From CALGKJ01 sp049322695 (GTDB lineage: Bacteria > Bacillota > Clostridia > Lutisporales > Lutisporaceae): a DNA stretch of 64,000 bases. The DNA is taken from contig JBMORW010000033.1 of NCBI GenBank assembly GCA_049322695.1, positions 19,988-83,987 of the forward strand. Reading direction: 5' to 3'. Position 1 is the first letter of the stretch. The number at the start of each line of letters is the position of its first letter. A program made the translations under genes and the position numbers. Positions 33,085 to 42,718 of the stretch are shown in pieces. The notes under the pieces are model-generated. The model was given only the letters and a program-made list of their open reading frames with translations, had not been told where the DNA came from and made no database searches.

Positions 33085-34377
33085 TTTGTTTTCCAATAGC
33101 TTTTTTGCAACATTGATACCCTCTCTGACTGCATAGTTGACGCCTCTATCCTCAGGATATATACTGCACATGCTTGCAGTATACAGCCCTTCTGCAGGTG
33201 TCTTATAAGCAGGCTTTAAAGCCGAATAATCCAGAGGTATAACCGGCTGAGCATAGAGATCCCTGAAGGTAATGCTGTCCTCTATCCAGCTTTCATCAAA
33301 CTCAGGGTTGATCCTTTTCAAATGCGGAATATATTCCTTGACAAGCTGCTTGTCATCCATGCTGTAGTATTTGCTGTCACTGAACAAATAATTGGATATG
33401 TAAAGCAGCTGCTTATCTCCATAGCCTTCCTTATCAAGCAGATTGGTGTGCTCAATAAGACCTCCGAAGGGGATGCTCTCGTCTCCGATATTCATCCAGT
33501 AATACTCACTGAAGCTCCTGTTGAGTATAAGTACTGTACATGCCACTGAGGTGTATTCTATACTGCTCTTTTCTTCAATATATTCACCGGGAAGTACTGT
33601 CTTTGCAATATCCAGAAAAATAGGCAGCGGTGCTGTGCATATAACCTTATCATATGTGAAATCGCCCCAGGCGGTCTTTAATAAATAACCGCTGTCGGAT
33701 TTTTCTATTTTGCTTACCCTGCAGTTAAGTCTTAGTCTGGCTCTTCTGTCAATAAGCTCCTTTTCAACAGCATCCAGCAGCTCCTTCATGCTTCCGTCTA
33801 TATATCCCAGTACCTCTCTGCCGTTTTCCTTGGAGGAACCCCTGAGCTTTATCTTACCCCAGAACCAAGCCATGGAAACCTCCTTGAAGCGGTGGCCGAA
33901 TTTGCTGGTAAGCAGCGGTTTCCAGACCTTTTCATATACTCTTGCTCCAACGCTTTGTGACAGCCAGTCATGGGCTGATACCTTTTCCAGCTCAGTCCAA
34001 TCCTTGATTCCCATTATCTTGAGTACGCCTATCCCAAATCTGAGCTTATCTAAAAAGGATAAGGGCTTGAAGCCTATAAGCGAAACAGGAGTCCCGAATC
34101 TATAGAGGGCATTATCAACAAAAAAGCCCATGCTGCTTGGCAGCCATCTTACCTTGTCTGTCAGCTTCAGCTCCTTTATAAGCTCTGCAATGTATATGTC
34201 AGACTTAAAAAAATGGTGGTAATATTTTTCTATAGGTGTGCCATTTATATATACAGTTCCTGCTATTCCCCCGGCACTGTCACCCGCTTCAAGCAGCTCC
34301 ACTTCAACGCCATTTTTGCATAGCTCTAAAGCAGCTGCCAGTCCGGTTATTCCAGCTCCAATTACCGCTACCTTCAT
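33070..34377 (-). CDS. FAD-dependent oxidoreductase (amine oxidase / protoporphyrinogen oxidase-like)
   Basis: A 435-residue flavoprotein. The dinucleotide-binding motif VAVIGAGITGLAAALELCKNG is at residues 3-23, and the C-terminal FAD signature is GLYTASMCSIYPEDRGVNYAVREG. The substrate is unknown. It overlaps the upstream flippase gene by ATGA and belongs to a three-gene glycosyltransferase/flippase operon, so it may act on a lipid-linked sugar or polyprenoid. Porphyrin metabolism is unlikely from context. Confidence 0.8.
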   Translation of the reverse strand: MKVAVIGAGITGLAAALELCKNGVEVELLEAGDSAGGIAGTVYINGTPIEKYYHHFFKSDIYIAELIKELKLTDKVRWLPSSMGFFVDNALYRFGTPVSLIGFKPLSFLDKLRFGIGVLKIMGIKDWTELEKVSAHDWLSQSVGARVYEKVWKPLLTSKFGHRFKEVSMAWFWGKIKLRGSSKENGREVLGYIDGSMKELLDAVEKELIDRRARLRLNCRVSKIEKSDSGYLLKTAWGDFTYDKVICTAPLPIFLDIAKTVLPGEYIEEKSSIEYTSVACTVLILNRSFSEYYWMNIGDESIPFGGLIEHTNLLDKEGYGDKQLLYISNYLFSDSKYYSMDDKQLVKEYIPHLKRINPEFDESWIEDSITFRDLYAQPVIPLDYSALKPAYKTPAEGLYTASMCSIYPEDRGVNYAVREGINVAKKLLENKEHRS

Positions 34378-35351
34378 TTCTTATCCGCCTTTTCCATTTG
34401 TATTTTTACTACACTGATGTTTTCCTTTAATAGAGCATAAACCCCGGCAGTGATAGTGTATAGATTCAGCACCAGATGGTTCAATGTGGATGCAACCCCC
34501 ACGAAGCCTCCACTGACTCCAAGAAGAGACAGCACTATAATCATAGTACCCTCAAAGACTCCCAAGCCTCCGGGCGTTATGGGTATTACCTTTGTAAGAT
34601 TTGCAACCATATTGGTAAACAGCAATATTATGGGATTAATGCTTTCACCAAGAGACATAAAAACAAAATATGTTATGATTCCTTCGCATGCCCATATAAA
34701 TATGGAATAAGCAACCAGTATAAAAAACTTATCCTTCCTCTTTACAGAGCCGTAAAAAGCTTCCAGCATAGAGCTAACCAGGCTCCGCAGCTTGTCATTT
34801 TTTATTTTTCCTAGACTGCTTTTGTTAGAGGCAAATACCTCCAGCAAAACAAAAACCATTATGAGGGCAGCAATCCCAAGCAGCAGCAGATAGTATAACC
34901 AACTGTCCATTCTTACCCTAGCCAAAACATATATGCTGCTTAAAAGCAGCAGTATATAAACGCCTATCACATCAAATACCCTGTCCAAAAAAGTGGCAGG
35001 CAGAGTCATGGTATAGCCATAGCCGTATTTGCTCTTCAGATAATAAGACCTTGCTGCATCGCCCAGCTTTGCCGGTATCAATATATTCATTGTATTGCCG
35101 AGGTTGTATGCCAGAAAGGAAGCTCCCGTACCGATACTGACTCCGCTGTCTGCAAGGATAAGCTTCCAGCGGTAAGCTCTCACCAGCATATCTATAGTAT
35201 ATAATGCTGCAGCAGCTATTATCCATTTGTAGTCAAGCCTTCCGATATAATCAGGAAGCTCTTCAAACCCCACCTTTTTCAGTATCAGGTACATAATTAC
35301 TGCAGCTGCGGCAAAGCTTAAGGTTATGGAAATTTTACTTTTCTTCTTCAT
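34374..35351 (-). CDS. UPF0104 / LPG synthase-TM (YbhN-like) flippase-like protein
   Basis: A 325-residue membrane protein with about eight helices of the lysylphosphatidylglycerol synthase membrane-domain superfamily. Characteristic segments are LVRAYRWKLIL, FLAYNLGNTMNILIPAKLGDAARSYYLK and TKVIPITPGGLGVFEG. Such proteins often accompany DPM-like glycosyltransferases and are proposed lipid flippases. It overlaps the glycosyltransferase gene by 17 bp and the FAD gene by 4 bp. Confidence 0.85.
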   Translation of the reverse strand: MKKKSKISITLSFAAAAVIMYLILKKVGFEELPDYIGRLDYKWIIAAAALYTIDMLVRAYRWKLILADSGVSIGTGASFLAYNLGNTMNILIPAKLGDAARSYYLKSKYGYGYTMTLPATFLDRVFDVIGVYILLLLSSIYVLARVRMDSWLYYLLLLGIAALIMVFVLLEVFASNKSSLGKIKNDKLRSLVSSMLEAFYGSVKRKDKFFILVAYSIFIWACEGIITYFVFMSLGESINPIILLFTNMVANLTKVIPITPGGLGVFEGTMIIVLSLLGVSGGFVGVASTLNHLVLNLYTITAGVYALLKENISVVKIQMEKADKK

Positions 35352-36285
35352 TAATATTGATTTCCTTTTCTATTATATACAGCGGCCTGTTTTTACTCTG
35401 GTCATACATGCGTCCTATGTACTCACCAAGTATCCCTATAGATATAAGCTGTACTCCTCCCAGGAAAGTAATGGTAGTCATTATTGAAGCCCAGCCTGAT
35501 ACCAGATTCCTGCCCCCCAAAAGCCTGTATGCGACAGAATATACCAGCACCATAAGGGCAAATATTACAGCAATAAAGCCCAAAAGCTGAGAAACCTTCA
35601 ATGGCTTGGTAGAAAAGGAAACTATACCGTCAAATGCAAATTTCAGCATCTTTTTCAGAGGATATTTGGTAACGCCTGCATAGCGTTCGTCTCTTTCATA
35701 CTCCAGCGGGGTCTGCTTGAAGCCAACCCAGCTTACCATACCTCTAATAAACCTGTTTTTTTCAGGCATGCTCTTAAGAGCATTTACTACCTTTCTGTCC
35801 ATAAGTCTGAAATCACCCGTATCTAGCGGTATGGCCACATCTGAAAGCTTATTGAGTATCCTGTAGAAGTATTTTGCAGTTGCAAGCTTGAAAAAGCTTT
35901 CGCCCTTTCTTTTCTTCCTTTTGCCGTATACCACATGATAGCCTTGTTCCCAAAGCTCCAGCATCTGAGGTATCAGCTCTGGAGGATCCTGCAAATCAGC
36001 ATCAATCAGTATCACTGCATCTCCTGCCGCCTTGTCGATACCTGCCGTAACAGCTATCTGATGGCCAAAATTCCTTGAGAAGCTTACTACCTTAACATTC
36101 TTATCCTTAACAGATATCCCCTCAAGTATCTCCAAGGTCCTGTCAGTACTGCCGTCATTGACAAAAACTATTTCATAGCTGTAACCGATTCCCTTTAATA
36201 CCTTTGAAAGTCTGTCATAGCATACCTCAGCTACTTCCTCTTCAAAATACATGGGAACAACGATAGATATTAGTTTATTGCTCAT
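35335..36285 (-). CDS. Family 2 glycosyltransferase with C-terminal membrane anchor (polyprenyl-phosphate sugar transferase)
   Basis: A 316-residue GT-A enzyme like DPM1/GtrB. VPMYFEEE, VNDGSTDRTLEI and DADLQDPPELI (metal DXD region) lie in residues 10-110; two helices (about 232-290) anchor it. It would transfer a sugar, perhaps glucose from UDP-glucose, to undecaprenyl phosphate. First gene of a tightly overlapping operon with the flippase-like and FAD proteins. Confidence 0.9.
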   Translation of the reverse strand: MSNKLISIVVPMYFEEEVAEVCYDRLSKVLKGIGYSYEIVFVNDGSTDRTLEILEGISVKDKNVKVVSFSRNFGHQIAVTAGIDKAAGDAVILIDADLQDPPELIPQMLELWEQGYHVVYGKRKKRKGESFFKLATAKYFYRILNKLSDVAIPLDTGDFRLMDRKVVNALKSMPEKNRFIRGMVSWVGFKQTPLEYERDERYAGVTKYPLKKMLKFAFDGIVSFSTKPLKVSQLLGFIAVIFALMVLVYSVAYRLLGGRNLVSGWASIMTTITFLGGVQLISIGILGEYIGRMYDQSKNRPLYIIEKEININEEEK

Positions 36286-36327
36286 TATATCTCTCCATTC
36301 GAAAAAACTGGTCCTACATTATTGTAC

Positions 36328-36372
36328 ATATTTACAGCACATGTTTAAAGTATAAACATGTGCTGTAAATAT
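36328..36372. repeat. Perfect 20-bp stem hairpin
   Basis: Arms 36328-36347 and 36353-36372 are exact complements around AAGTA. There is no T-run on either side, so it is not a classic terminator. It lies between the SLH gene stop and the glycosyltransferase start. Confidence 0.85.
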
Positions 36373-36394
36373 TTATTATTTAATAAGTGACTAA

Positions 36395-36430
36395 ATCAAC
36401 TACTCGTAACCGCAACACGTAACTCGCAAC
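36395..36430. repeat. Family B fragment (B9), after the SLH gene
   Basis: CTCGTAACCGCAACACGTAACTCGCAACC, about ten bases from the stop codon at 36440. Confidence 0.6.
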
Positions 36431-36439
36431 CAATTCAGC

Positions 36440-38182
36440 TTATTTATCTACCATTATCGTCTCTGCTATTATGCCGCCCAGGTCCTCTACTCCTATTACA
36501 TTGAGCAGCTTCATGCCTGCTTTTATATCGTTGATGGTCAGTGTATTTAGAGCCTTATCAGCAATCTTTGCCTTTGATGCATATATATACTTGGTTATTA
36601 CAGTATTTGTACTGTCTGTATATTCCAGTACTATAATGCTTACATCATAGTTAACGCTCTTAACAACACCTGAAATATTAACGGAGGTATCCTGTTCAAC
36701 TGTTACTATCTTGACTATCTCTTCGTTTTCAAGGCTTAAGTCCACTGTCATATTCGGTCTGAGACTGTATATGTCAGCTTCCTTGCCCGCTACTATAATA
36801 TTTTTGTTTTCGATTGTGCTGCTTACATAGTACTCTACTGTTTCGCCGTCTTCCCTTGTTATGACTATCTTGGCCGGAGCAGTTCTGCTGAAGGATATGG
36901 ACTCTATAAGTCCCCTATAGCTGCTCTTGGTTACATCTGCATTAACTTCTATAAGCTCCTGATACTGTGATATTATAGTAAGGCTCATTCCTGCCTTGAG
37001 GTCTGTATAAGCAGCTTCCTTGCCGTCCTTGATAACCTTTGTTGAGGCAGTCAAGGCATAGCTCTTTGTTTCACCCTTTTCAGTCTGCACCTCAAGTATT
37101 ATCTTATCCTCTATACGGATATCCTTAAGAACAGCCTTTACCTTTTGTATCTTGCTTTCGGCTATTATCTTAACCAGCTTGCCATCCTTGAGTATCAGAG
37201 TAACCACGTCGCCCTTTTTCAGCTTCCAGTATCTGCTTGGCACCTCATCTATGGTACATGGCACTTCGCCTTCTACTATATTAAAGGTAGTGTTTTTTGT
37301 TGTGTTGTCATTTTGCTTAATACTTACAACAAGCTTGCTATATTCGGGGATTACGCTGTCTACATAGCCTTCGGCTATTGTTTCACCTTCACCCGGCGTT
37401 ATTACAGTGCCTGTGTTTCCTGTGCTTCCTGTATCTGTACCTCCTGTATTTCCGGTGCTGCCTGTATTGCCGGTATTTCCTGTATCAGTAGTATTGTCAA
37501 GCTTCAGATAATCCTTCTCATAGGCTGTATTGGAAAGATCCAGCATCTTTGCAAATATGGCCCTGGTTATCTGAGTATACGGATTAAACTTACCGCTGGC
37601 ATCACCCTTTGCATCTATAACTCCTATATTAATGAGGAACTCAACATGTTTTTGGTACATCCCCGGTATATCACTTGTATCAGTAAAGGAAAGCACTGCA
37701 GGAGGAGTAGTAAGAGGATCATACTTCACTCCGAAGGCTTTTCCCAGATACACGCTGGCATCTATCTTGTTTACATTTGGATAATCAGCAAACCACTGCA
37801 CGTCATATGCAGTCAATATTTCCTTTTCGAGACAAAAGGCTATTGCCGCTTTTGCATTTTCCGGTACACTGTATTTATCCAGCACGCTTGTCTTATATTT
37901 TTCCACAAGTGCGCTGAGATCAGCAGCTTCCTCTGCCCTCATCATGCGAGTGATTGCTACTATTACATCATATCTCTGAATCTTTTCATCAGGCTTGAAC
38001 ATAGTGCCTGATGCTGCATCCATCAAACCTTTATTATATACATTTGTTATGTATTGCTTTGCCCAGTGATTGGTTATATCAGTGAGAGTTGATGCATCAT
38101 TATCAGCGTAGGCCGCAACAGTACCCGTGAAGATAAGCATCAATGCTGTGAATACTGCTATTACTTTTTTGAACATATTCAT
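36440..38182 (-). CDS. S-layer homology (SLH) domain surface protein
   Basis: A 580-residue secreted protein. Signal peptide (MNMFKKVIAVFTALMLIFTGTVAAYA), three SLH-type repeats (about 30-215; e.g. TDITNHWAKQYITNVYNKGLM, FNPYTQITRAIFAKML) that should bind pyruvylated wall polymer, a Thr/Asn/Gly linker of NTGSTG repeats (about 228-258), then a C-terminal all-beta region of four or five similar units (about 260-580). No catalytic domain is seen. GGAGG precedes the first ATG. Confidence 0.88.
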   Translation of the reverse strand: MNMFKKVIAVFTALMLIFTGTVAAYADNDASTLTDITNHWAKQYITNVYNKGLMDAASGTMFKPDEKIQRYDVIVAITRMMRAEEAADLSALVEKYKTSVLDKYSVPENAKAAIAFCLEKEILTAYDVQWFADYPNVNKIDASVYLGKAFGVKYDPLTTPPAVLSFTDTSDIPGMYQKHVEFLINIGVIDAKGDASGKFNPYTQITRAIFAKMLDLSNTAYEKDYLKLDNTTDTGNTGNTGSTGNTGGTDTGSTGNTGTVITPGEGETIAEGYVDSVIPEYSKLVVSIKQNDNTTKNTTFNIVEGEVPCTIDEVPSRYWKLKKGDVVTLILKDGKLVKIIAESKIQKVKAVLKDIRIEDKIILEVQTEKGETKSYALTASTKVIKDGKEAAYTDLKAGMSLTIISQYQELIEVNADVTKSSYRGLIESISFSRTAPAKIVITREDGETVEYYVSSTIENKNIIVAGKEADIYSLRPNMTVDLSLENEEIVKIVTVEQDTSVNISGVVKSVNYDVSIIVLEYTDSTNTVITKYIYASKAKIADKALNTLTINDIKAGMKLLNVIGVEDLGGIIAETIMVDK

Positions 38183-38598
38183 TTGTTCCTCCTTCTATTT
38201 TTTTCAATACATCTAAATATATTCTGTAAAATATTCCTAAATCCTTCTCCTGACTGGAATAATTGATAAAAATATTTCAAAAGCAGATTTTTTCGTGCCT
38301 GAATACATGATGTATTGAAAATGCATATTTATTTAAGTTATTAGATGTATAAAGTGCCAAAAAAGTTCTATTTTTTTCTTCCAATGTATAATATATATGC
38401 TTTTTTTCATGTTGGTTTTTATATATAATTACGTCATGACATCACATGTTAACATAATTCTTAATTGTTACACTAATATAACAGTTATTACACAGATATT
38501 ACGTTTATTTACAATGCTTTTACGGCAGCAGGAATTGAAAAGTACATGTAGAATTATGTGAACATGACAAAGTTAATTAACTATTTTTTCTACAGCCT
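38183..38598. other. Long AT-rich intergenic region upstream of the S-layer gene
   Basis: Divergent promoter region for the SLH gene and the major S-layer gene. It is very AT-rich with several TATAAT-like strings; I could not single out one promoter with confidence. No gene is seen. Confidence 0.5.
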
Positions 38599-38610
38599 GG
38601 AAAGGAGGTG
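38599..38610 (+). promoter_or_regulatory. Strong Shine-Dalgarno without a usable start (possible mRNA stabiliser)
   Basis: GGAAAGGAGGTG is nearly a perfect anti-16S match, but no ATG/GTG/TTG lies at the right distance; the only GTG overlaps it. The real S-layer start (38734) has its own Shine-Dalgarno 124 bases further on. A 5' ribosome-binding stabiliser like that known upstream of cry3A in Bacillus thuringiensis is possible. Confidence 0.5.
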
Positions 38611-38733
38611 CATAGTATCGGTCTCAGTAGAGAATTTGGTTGCAAAACTAAAAATAAAAATCCTGACAGCGAAAGTTTAAACAATCAAATTTCAACAAAA
38701 ACTAAAAGCATATTTAAGGAGGAAACAAAATTT

Positions 38734-41700
38734 ATGAGTAAAAAACTTACTGCACTTCTTCTTGCCTTTGTTCTTGTGTTTTCAACATTCACAATGGCAT
38801 TTGCAGAAGAAACATTAAGTGGCGACGCAGCAATAGTAGCAGCAATAGGTATGTTAAAGGGCGACAGCGAAGCCGGTGTTACAGCAGAATATCTTGCTTC
38901 AACACCAACAAGACTGCAAGCAGCTATACTTTTCTTAAGACTTAAGGGTCTTGAAGAAGAAGCTCTTGCTTACACAGGTACAGAAAACTTCCCGGATGCA
39001 GTTGGCTACTCTTGGGCCGGCGGAGAAGCTATCATGGGATACCTTAAGGCACATCCTGAACTCGGATGGCAAGGAACTTACGGTAATTTCTTACCTACAG
39101 AAAAAATAAATGCACAATCCTACTACAAGGTAATACTTGAAGCTCTTGGCTACAAGCAAAACACAGCTTCAGTAGTTGGAGATTTTGACTGGTCAGAAGT
39201 ATTTGAATTTGCAGCTGACCTGGGACTTATAGCAGTAGCAGATGTAGAAGACTTCACAGTTAATGACATAGCTATAGCTACAGTTGAAGGTCTTGTGACT
39301 CCTATGAAGGACAGCGAAGTGACTCTTGCAGCTTCATTAGTAACAGCTGGCATTATCGACCCTGTAGTAGCAGCAGAAGCTGGTATATATGAAGAAGAAG
39401 CAACTGAGCTTGAATTGGCAGTAGCAGCAGCTGAAGAAGCTATAGCAGCTCTTAACGCTGAAATCGCACTTGCTGACAAAGAAGCAGTAGTGGCAGCAAG
39501 AGCACTTGTAGCAGCAGCTCAAGCTATCGACGCAGCAGCAGTAATAAGCAACATAGACGTTCTTGCTGCAGCAGAAGCTAAAATAGCAGAGCTTGAATTG
39601 GCAGCTATGACTTATGATATTAAATCAGCTACAATTCTCAGCTCAAAGGTTATCGAAGTAACGCTGAACACAGCAGCAACAGCAGTTGCACCTAACTTCA
39701 CAGTTACAGATGCAGCTGGTACTGCAATAGCAGTAGCAAGCGCTGAATTCTCACCATGGAATACTGATAACAAGTCAATTCTTGTTACACTAGCAGCTGA
39801 TACAACTGCGGGAACTCTTTACACAATAAAGAGCGGAACTGCAGCAGCTAACTTCGGAGGAGTAGCAAAAGAAACTGTTAAGCCAACTGCAACAGTTGCT
39901 TCAACAGATTACAACGAAGTAACAGTTACTTTCAGTGAAGCAGTTGATGCAAGAACAATTGTGTTCTCAGCAGCAGAAAAGTATGGTACAAAGGCAGCTC
40001 TTAACGTAACGCTTAAGCAAATAAAGAGCTCAACAGAAGTAGTGTTCACATCTGATGCTCAAAGCTCAGCAACTCTTTACGGAACAGTTATAAGCGGAGT
40101 AAAAGACTTTGCAGGTAACGAAATGACTAAGGATGAAGCTAAGACATTTGTTGGCCAAGCTATGAACACTAACAAGCAAGGTCTTGACACAATAACAGTT
40201 AATGATTCAGTAACATTGGTAGTTGCTTTCGACATCAACGTTGATCAAGCAGCTGCAACAAATATAGCTAACTATGCTATAGCAGAAAAGTATGGTTCTA
40301 AGACAGTTGTTCCTGTAACAGCTGCGGAAATGAACAAGGATGCTAACGGCGTAGTTCTTCCAAAGCAAGTTAAGTTAACACTTGGCGCAGACACTAAGAC
40401 TGGTACGCTTTATGAAATGGTAGTTACTAACGTTGGAACAGCTTATGGTAAGGAAATCAATGCTGATGATGATACAAAGACATTCGTTGGTATTGACAAG
40501 GATACAAAGGCACCAAACGCAGTTACAGCTACTTCAGACAGCAACACACAAATAACATTGACATTCACAGATGCTAACGGCGCTGACAACCTACCTGCAG
40601 CAGTAGACACTTCACTGATCACAATTGCAGAAAAGTATGGTTCAAAGGCAGCACTTACACTTACACTTAAAGAAGTTAAGAACAACACAATAGTATTCAC
40701 AACTTCAACTCAAGCTGCAGCTACACTTTACGAAGTAAAGGTTGCTAAGGGCTTGACAGACAAGCTTGGCAATGCTACAACAGCAGAGCTTACAACTACA
40801 GTTGTAGGATCAGGCGTAGCAACAAAGATATCAGCTATCTCAGCTATCACTGACAATACTTCAACAACTGGCAAAATCAGAGTTCAATTCAACAAGAACT
40901 ACGGCACAGGCGGACTTGATGTAGCTTCATACTATATCGACGGCGGCATTGGCTACCCAACAAAGGTTGAAGCAGTTGCAGGCAACCCTGACAAAGTAGA
41001 TTTGACAGTTGCTAAGACAGTAACAGGCAAGCTTTATAAGATGACTGTTAAAAATGTTTCCAACTCAGACGGAGTTGCTATGGATGCAGCAGGCGTGAGC
41101 TTGAACTTCGTAGGAACAGGCGGAGCAGCAGTAGCAGAGCCTAAGCTTGAGGCAGCTATAGCTATGAATAACCAAATGGTTAAACTGTACTTCGATACAG
41201 AAGTTAAGGGTATAACAGGACTTATCAACTCAACAACTAATGCTGTTATAGCAAACGCTATCGAATACGGTACAGTAACAGACCCAGGCGACAACTCACT
41301 GACAGACTTCAACTATGGTTTCATAGATCCTGAAAACTCAAAGGTATTGATTGTTTACACAACTGCTGACAACGCATTCAACACTGGTAATGCAAACGGC
41401 ATATACTACATCAATGTTGACGGTGTAACAGCTATGGATAACAATTACGATGAAGTAACTATGGCTAAAAATACAACTGAACCTGCTGAAATAGCTATCG
41501 AAGGTGTAGTAGCAACATCAGCTAACACTATGACTATATACTTCAACCAAGCAGTAAGACATCTTGGCGTAACAGACAACGCTACATCAGCTGACGAATT
41601 TGCATTCGTAGATGTTAACGGCAATGGAACTTACCAAGACGGTACAGACGGAGAAATAGTTGCAGCCAGAGCGCTAAATACTACAAAAACACAATGGGAA

Positions 41701-42582
41701 GTAAGAATCAACCAAACTCTTGCTAACCAACAATACAGCTTAGTAATAAATACAGGCGCAGCAGCAGCTATAATATCTGATGTAGTATCAGGTACAAGAA
41801 CAACTGCTCTTGACACAGACGTTACTTCAATAGCATTTGCAGGTAATGCAACTAACATCACATACATCAATGATGTATATGCAGTAGCAACTGATGCAAG
41901 AACAATAGTAGTGTACTATCCAGAGGATATGGACAAAGCTTCAGCAGAGACAACAGAAAACTATGACATTGATGCTGATGCAGCTACAATACTTCTTGCA
42001 ACATATAATGACGATAACAACACTGTAACATTAATCGTAAGTGAAGATATTGACGCTTCTACTGACGAAGTTGTTATAGACGCAAATGACATAACAAACG
42101 CAATAGGCAATAAGCAAGTAGAAACAGAACTAGGTGCAAACCTTGAAGTAGTATTCGCTAAGTCAACAACTACACCAGCTAAGGTTGGCATCAAGGAAGT
42201 AGTTGCAGACGTAGCTGCAAACACAGTAACAATAACATTTGATCAAAGATTTATGTCAGCTACAAGCTTAGACTTTGATAACACAGCTGACGCAGGTGTA
42301 ACTGAAACAGCAGCTTTACTAGCAGCACTTAACATAACAGTAGATGGCACAGATACAATTGAAGCAGCTGAAATATCCGACATAAATACTCTGTTAGGAG
42401 CAGCAGATGTGCTTAACTCTTCAGCTGGTTATATTGATACAATAGTAATCAATCTTACTGTAGATATAGATGATAATCAGCAAGCATCAGTATCATTCGA
42501 CAAACCAGCTACACAAAACTTCACAGGTATCAAGGGTCAAATACAAGACGTAGATGCAGCAGCATATATCTTCGTTCAATAG
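38734..42582 (+). CDS. Probable major S-layer protein
   Basis: A 1282-residue secreted protein. Signal peptide MSKKLTALLLAFVLVFSTFTMAFA, then an atypical SLH-like wall-anchoring region (about 30-205), an Ala/Glu-rich helical segment (about 215-300, resembling a FIVAR-type bundle), and then about eight Ig-like beta domains with repeated FTVTDAAG / VTFSEAVD / FVG boundaries, like SbsA-type domains. It is very rich in Ala, Thr, Asn and Val and has no Cys in the mature part I can see. Uniform codon choice (GCA/GCT, ACA/ACT) suggests high expression. The start is fixed by AAGGAGG. A 1459-residue paralogue lies at 52390-56769. Confidence 0.82.
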   Translation: MSKKLTALLLAFVLVFSTFTMAFAEETLSGDAAIVAAIGMLKGDSEAGVTAEYLASTPTRLQAAILFLRLKGLEEEALAYTGTENFPDAVGYSWAGGEAIMGYLKAHPELGWQGTYGNFLPTEKINAQSYYKVILEALGYKQNTASVVGDFDWSEVFEFAADLGLIAVADVEDFTVNDIAIATVEGLVTPMKDSEVTLAASLVTAGIIDPVVAAEAGIYEEEATELELAVAAAEEAIAALNAEIALADKEAVVAARALVAAAQAIDAAAVISNIDVLAAAEAKIAELELAAMTYDIKSATILSSKVIEVTLNTAATAVAPNFTVTDAAGTAIAVASAEFSPWNTDNKSILVTLAADTTAGTLYTIKSGTAAANFGGVAKETVKPTATVASTDYNEVTVTFSEAVDARTIVFSAAEKYGTKAALNVTLKQIKSSTEVVFTSDAQSSATLYGTVISGVKDFAGNEMTKDEAKTFVGQAMNTNKQGLDTITVNDSVTLVVAFDINVDQAAATNIANYAIAEKYGSKTVVPVTAAEMNKDANGVVLPKQVKLTLGADTKTGTLYEMVVTNVGTAYGKEINADDDTKTFVGIDKDTKAPNAVTATSDSNTQITLTFTDANGADNLPAAVDTSLITIAEKYGSKAALTLTLKEVKNNTIVFTTSTQAAATLYEVKVAKGLTDKLGNATTAELTTTVVGSGVATKISAISAITDNTSTTGKIRVQFNKNYGTGGLDVASYYIDGGIGYPTKVEAVAGNPDKVDLTVAKTVTGKLYKMTVKNVSNSDGVAMDAAGVSLNFVGTGGAAVAEPKLEAAIAMNNQMVKLYFDTEVKGITGLINSTTNAVIANAIEYGTVTDPGDNSLTDFNYGFIDPENSKVLIVYTTADNAFNTGNANGIYYINVDGVTAMDNNYDEVTMAKNTTEPAEIAIEGVVATSANTMTIYFNQAVRHLGVTDNATSADEFAFVDVNGNGTYQDGTDGEIVAARALNTTKTQWEVRINQTLANQQYSLVINTGAAAAIISDVVSGTRTTALDTDVTSIAFAGNATNITYINDVYAVATDARTIVVYYPEDMDKASAETTENYDIDADAATILLATYNDDNNTVTLIVSEDIDASTDEVVIDANDITNAIGNKQVETELGANLEVVFAKSTTTPAKVGIKEVVADVAANTVTITFDQRFMSATSLDFDNTADAGVTETAALLAALNITVDGTDTIEAAEISDINTLLGAADVLNSSAGYIDTIVINLTVDIDDNQQASVSFDKPATQNFTGIKGQIQDVDAAAYIFVQ

Positions 42583-42592
42583 TTAAACTAAT

Positions 42593-42628
42593 AAAAAATA
42601 GTCTAACCGAAAGGTTAGACTATTTTTT
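42593..42628. terminator. Strong bidirectional terminator after the S-layer gene
   Basis: A perfect 16-bp stem (42593-42608 with 42613-42628) closed by a GAAA loop, with A6 and T6 at its ends. Confidence 0.92.
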
Positions 42629-42655
42629 ATTTTATATTATGATTTTCTGCTCAAT

Positions 42656-42718
42656 TGCCGATGGTCGGCGATGGATCTGGTGTATTAAATAACAGCTATA
42701 GGCTATCAGCTGGTCATT
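42656..42718. repeat. Family A element (A9), between convergent genes
   Basis: GATGGTCGGCGATGGATCTGG and AGCTATAGGCTATCAGCTGG, touching the stop of the TPR protein gene. Confidence 0.55.

Noticed and set aside
38608..38733. S-layer protein with a 42-residue extension starting at GTG 38608
   Set aside because: The GTG overlaps its own Shine-Dalgarno, the extension is polar and lies before a clear signal peptide, and a proper ribosome site precedes ATG 38734.
39150..39522. Minus-strand reading frames inside the S-layer gene
   Set aside because: They are by-products of the biased Ala/Ser/Thr codon use on the plus strand, have no ribosome sites and no recognisable domains.
42593..42628. Regulatory operator after the S-layer gene
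   Set aside because: The GAAA loop with A- and T-runs is a plain bidirectional terminator between convergent genes.
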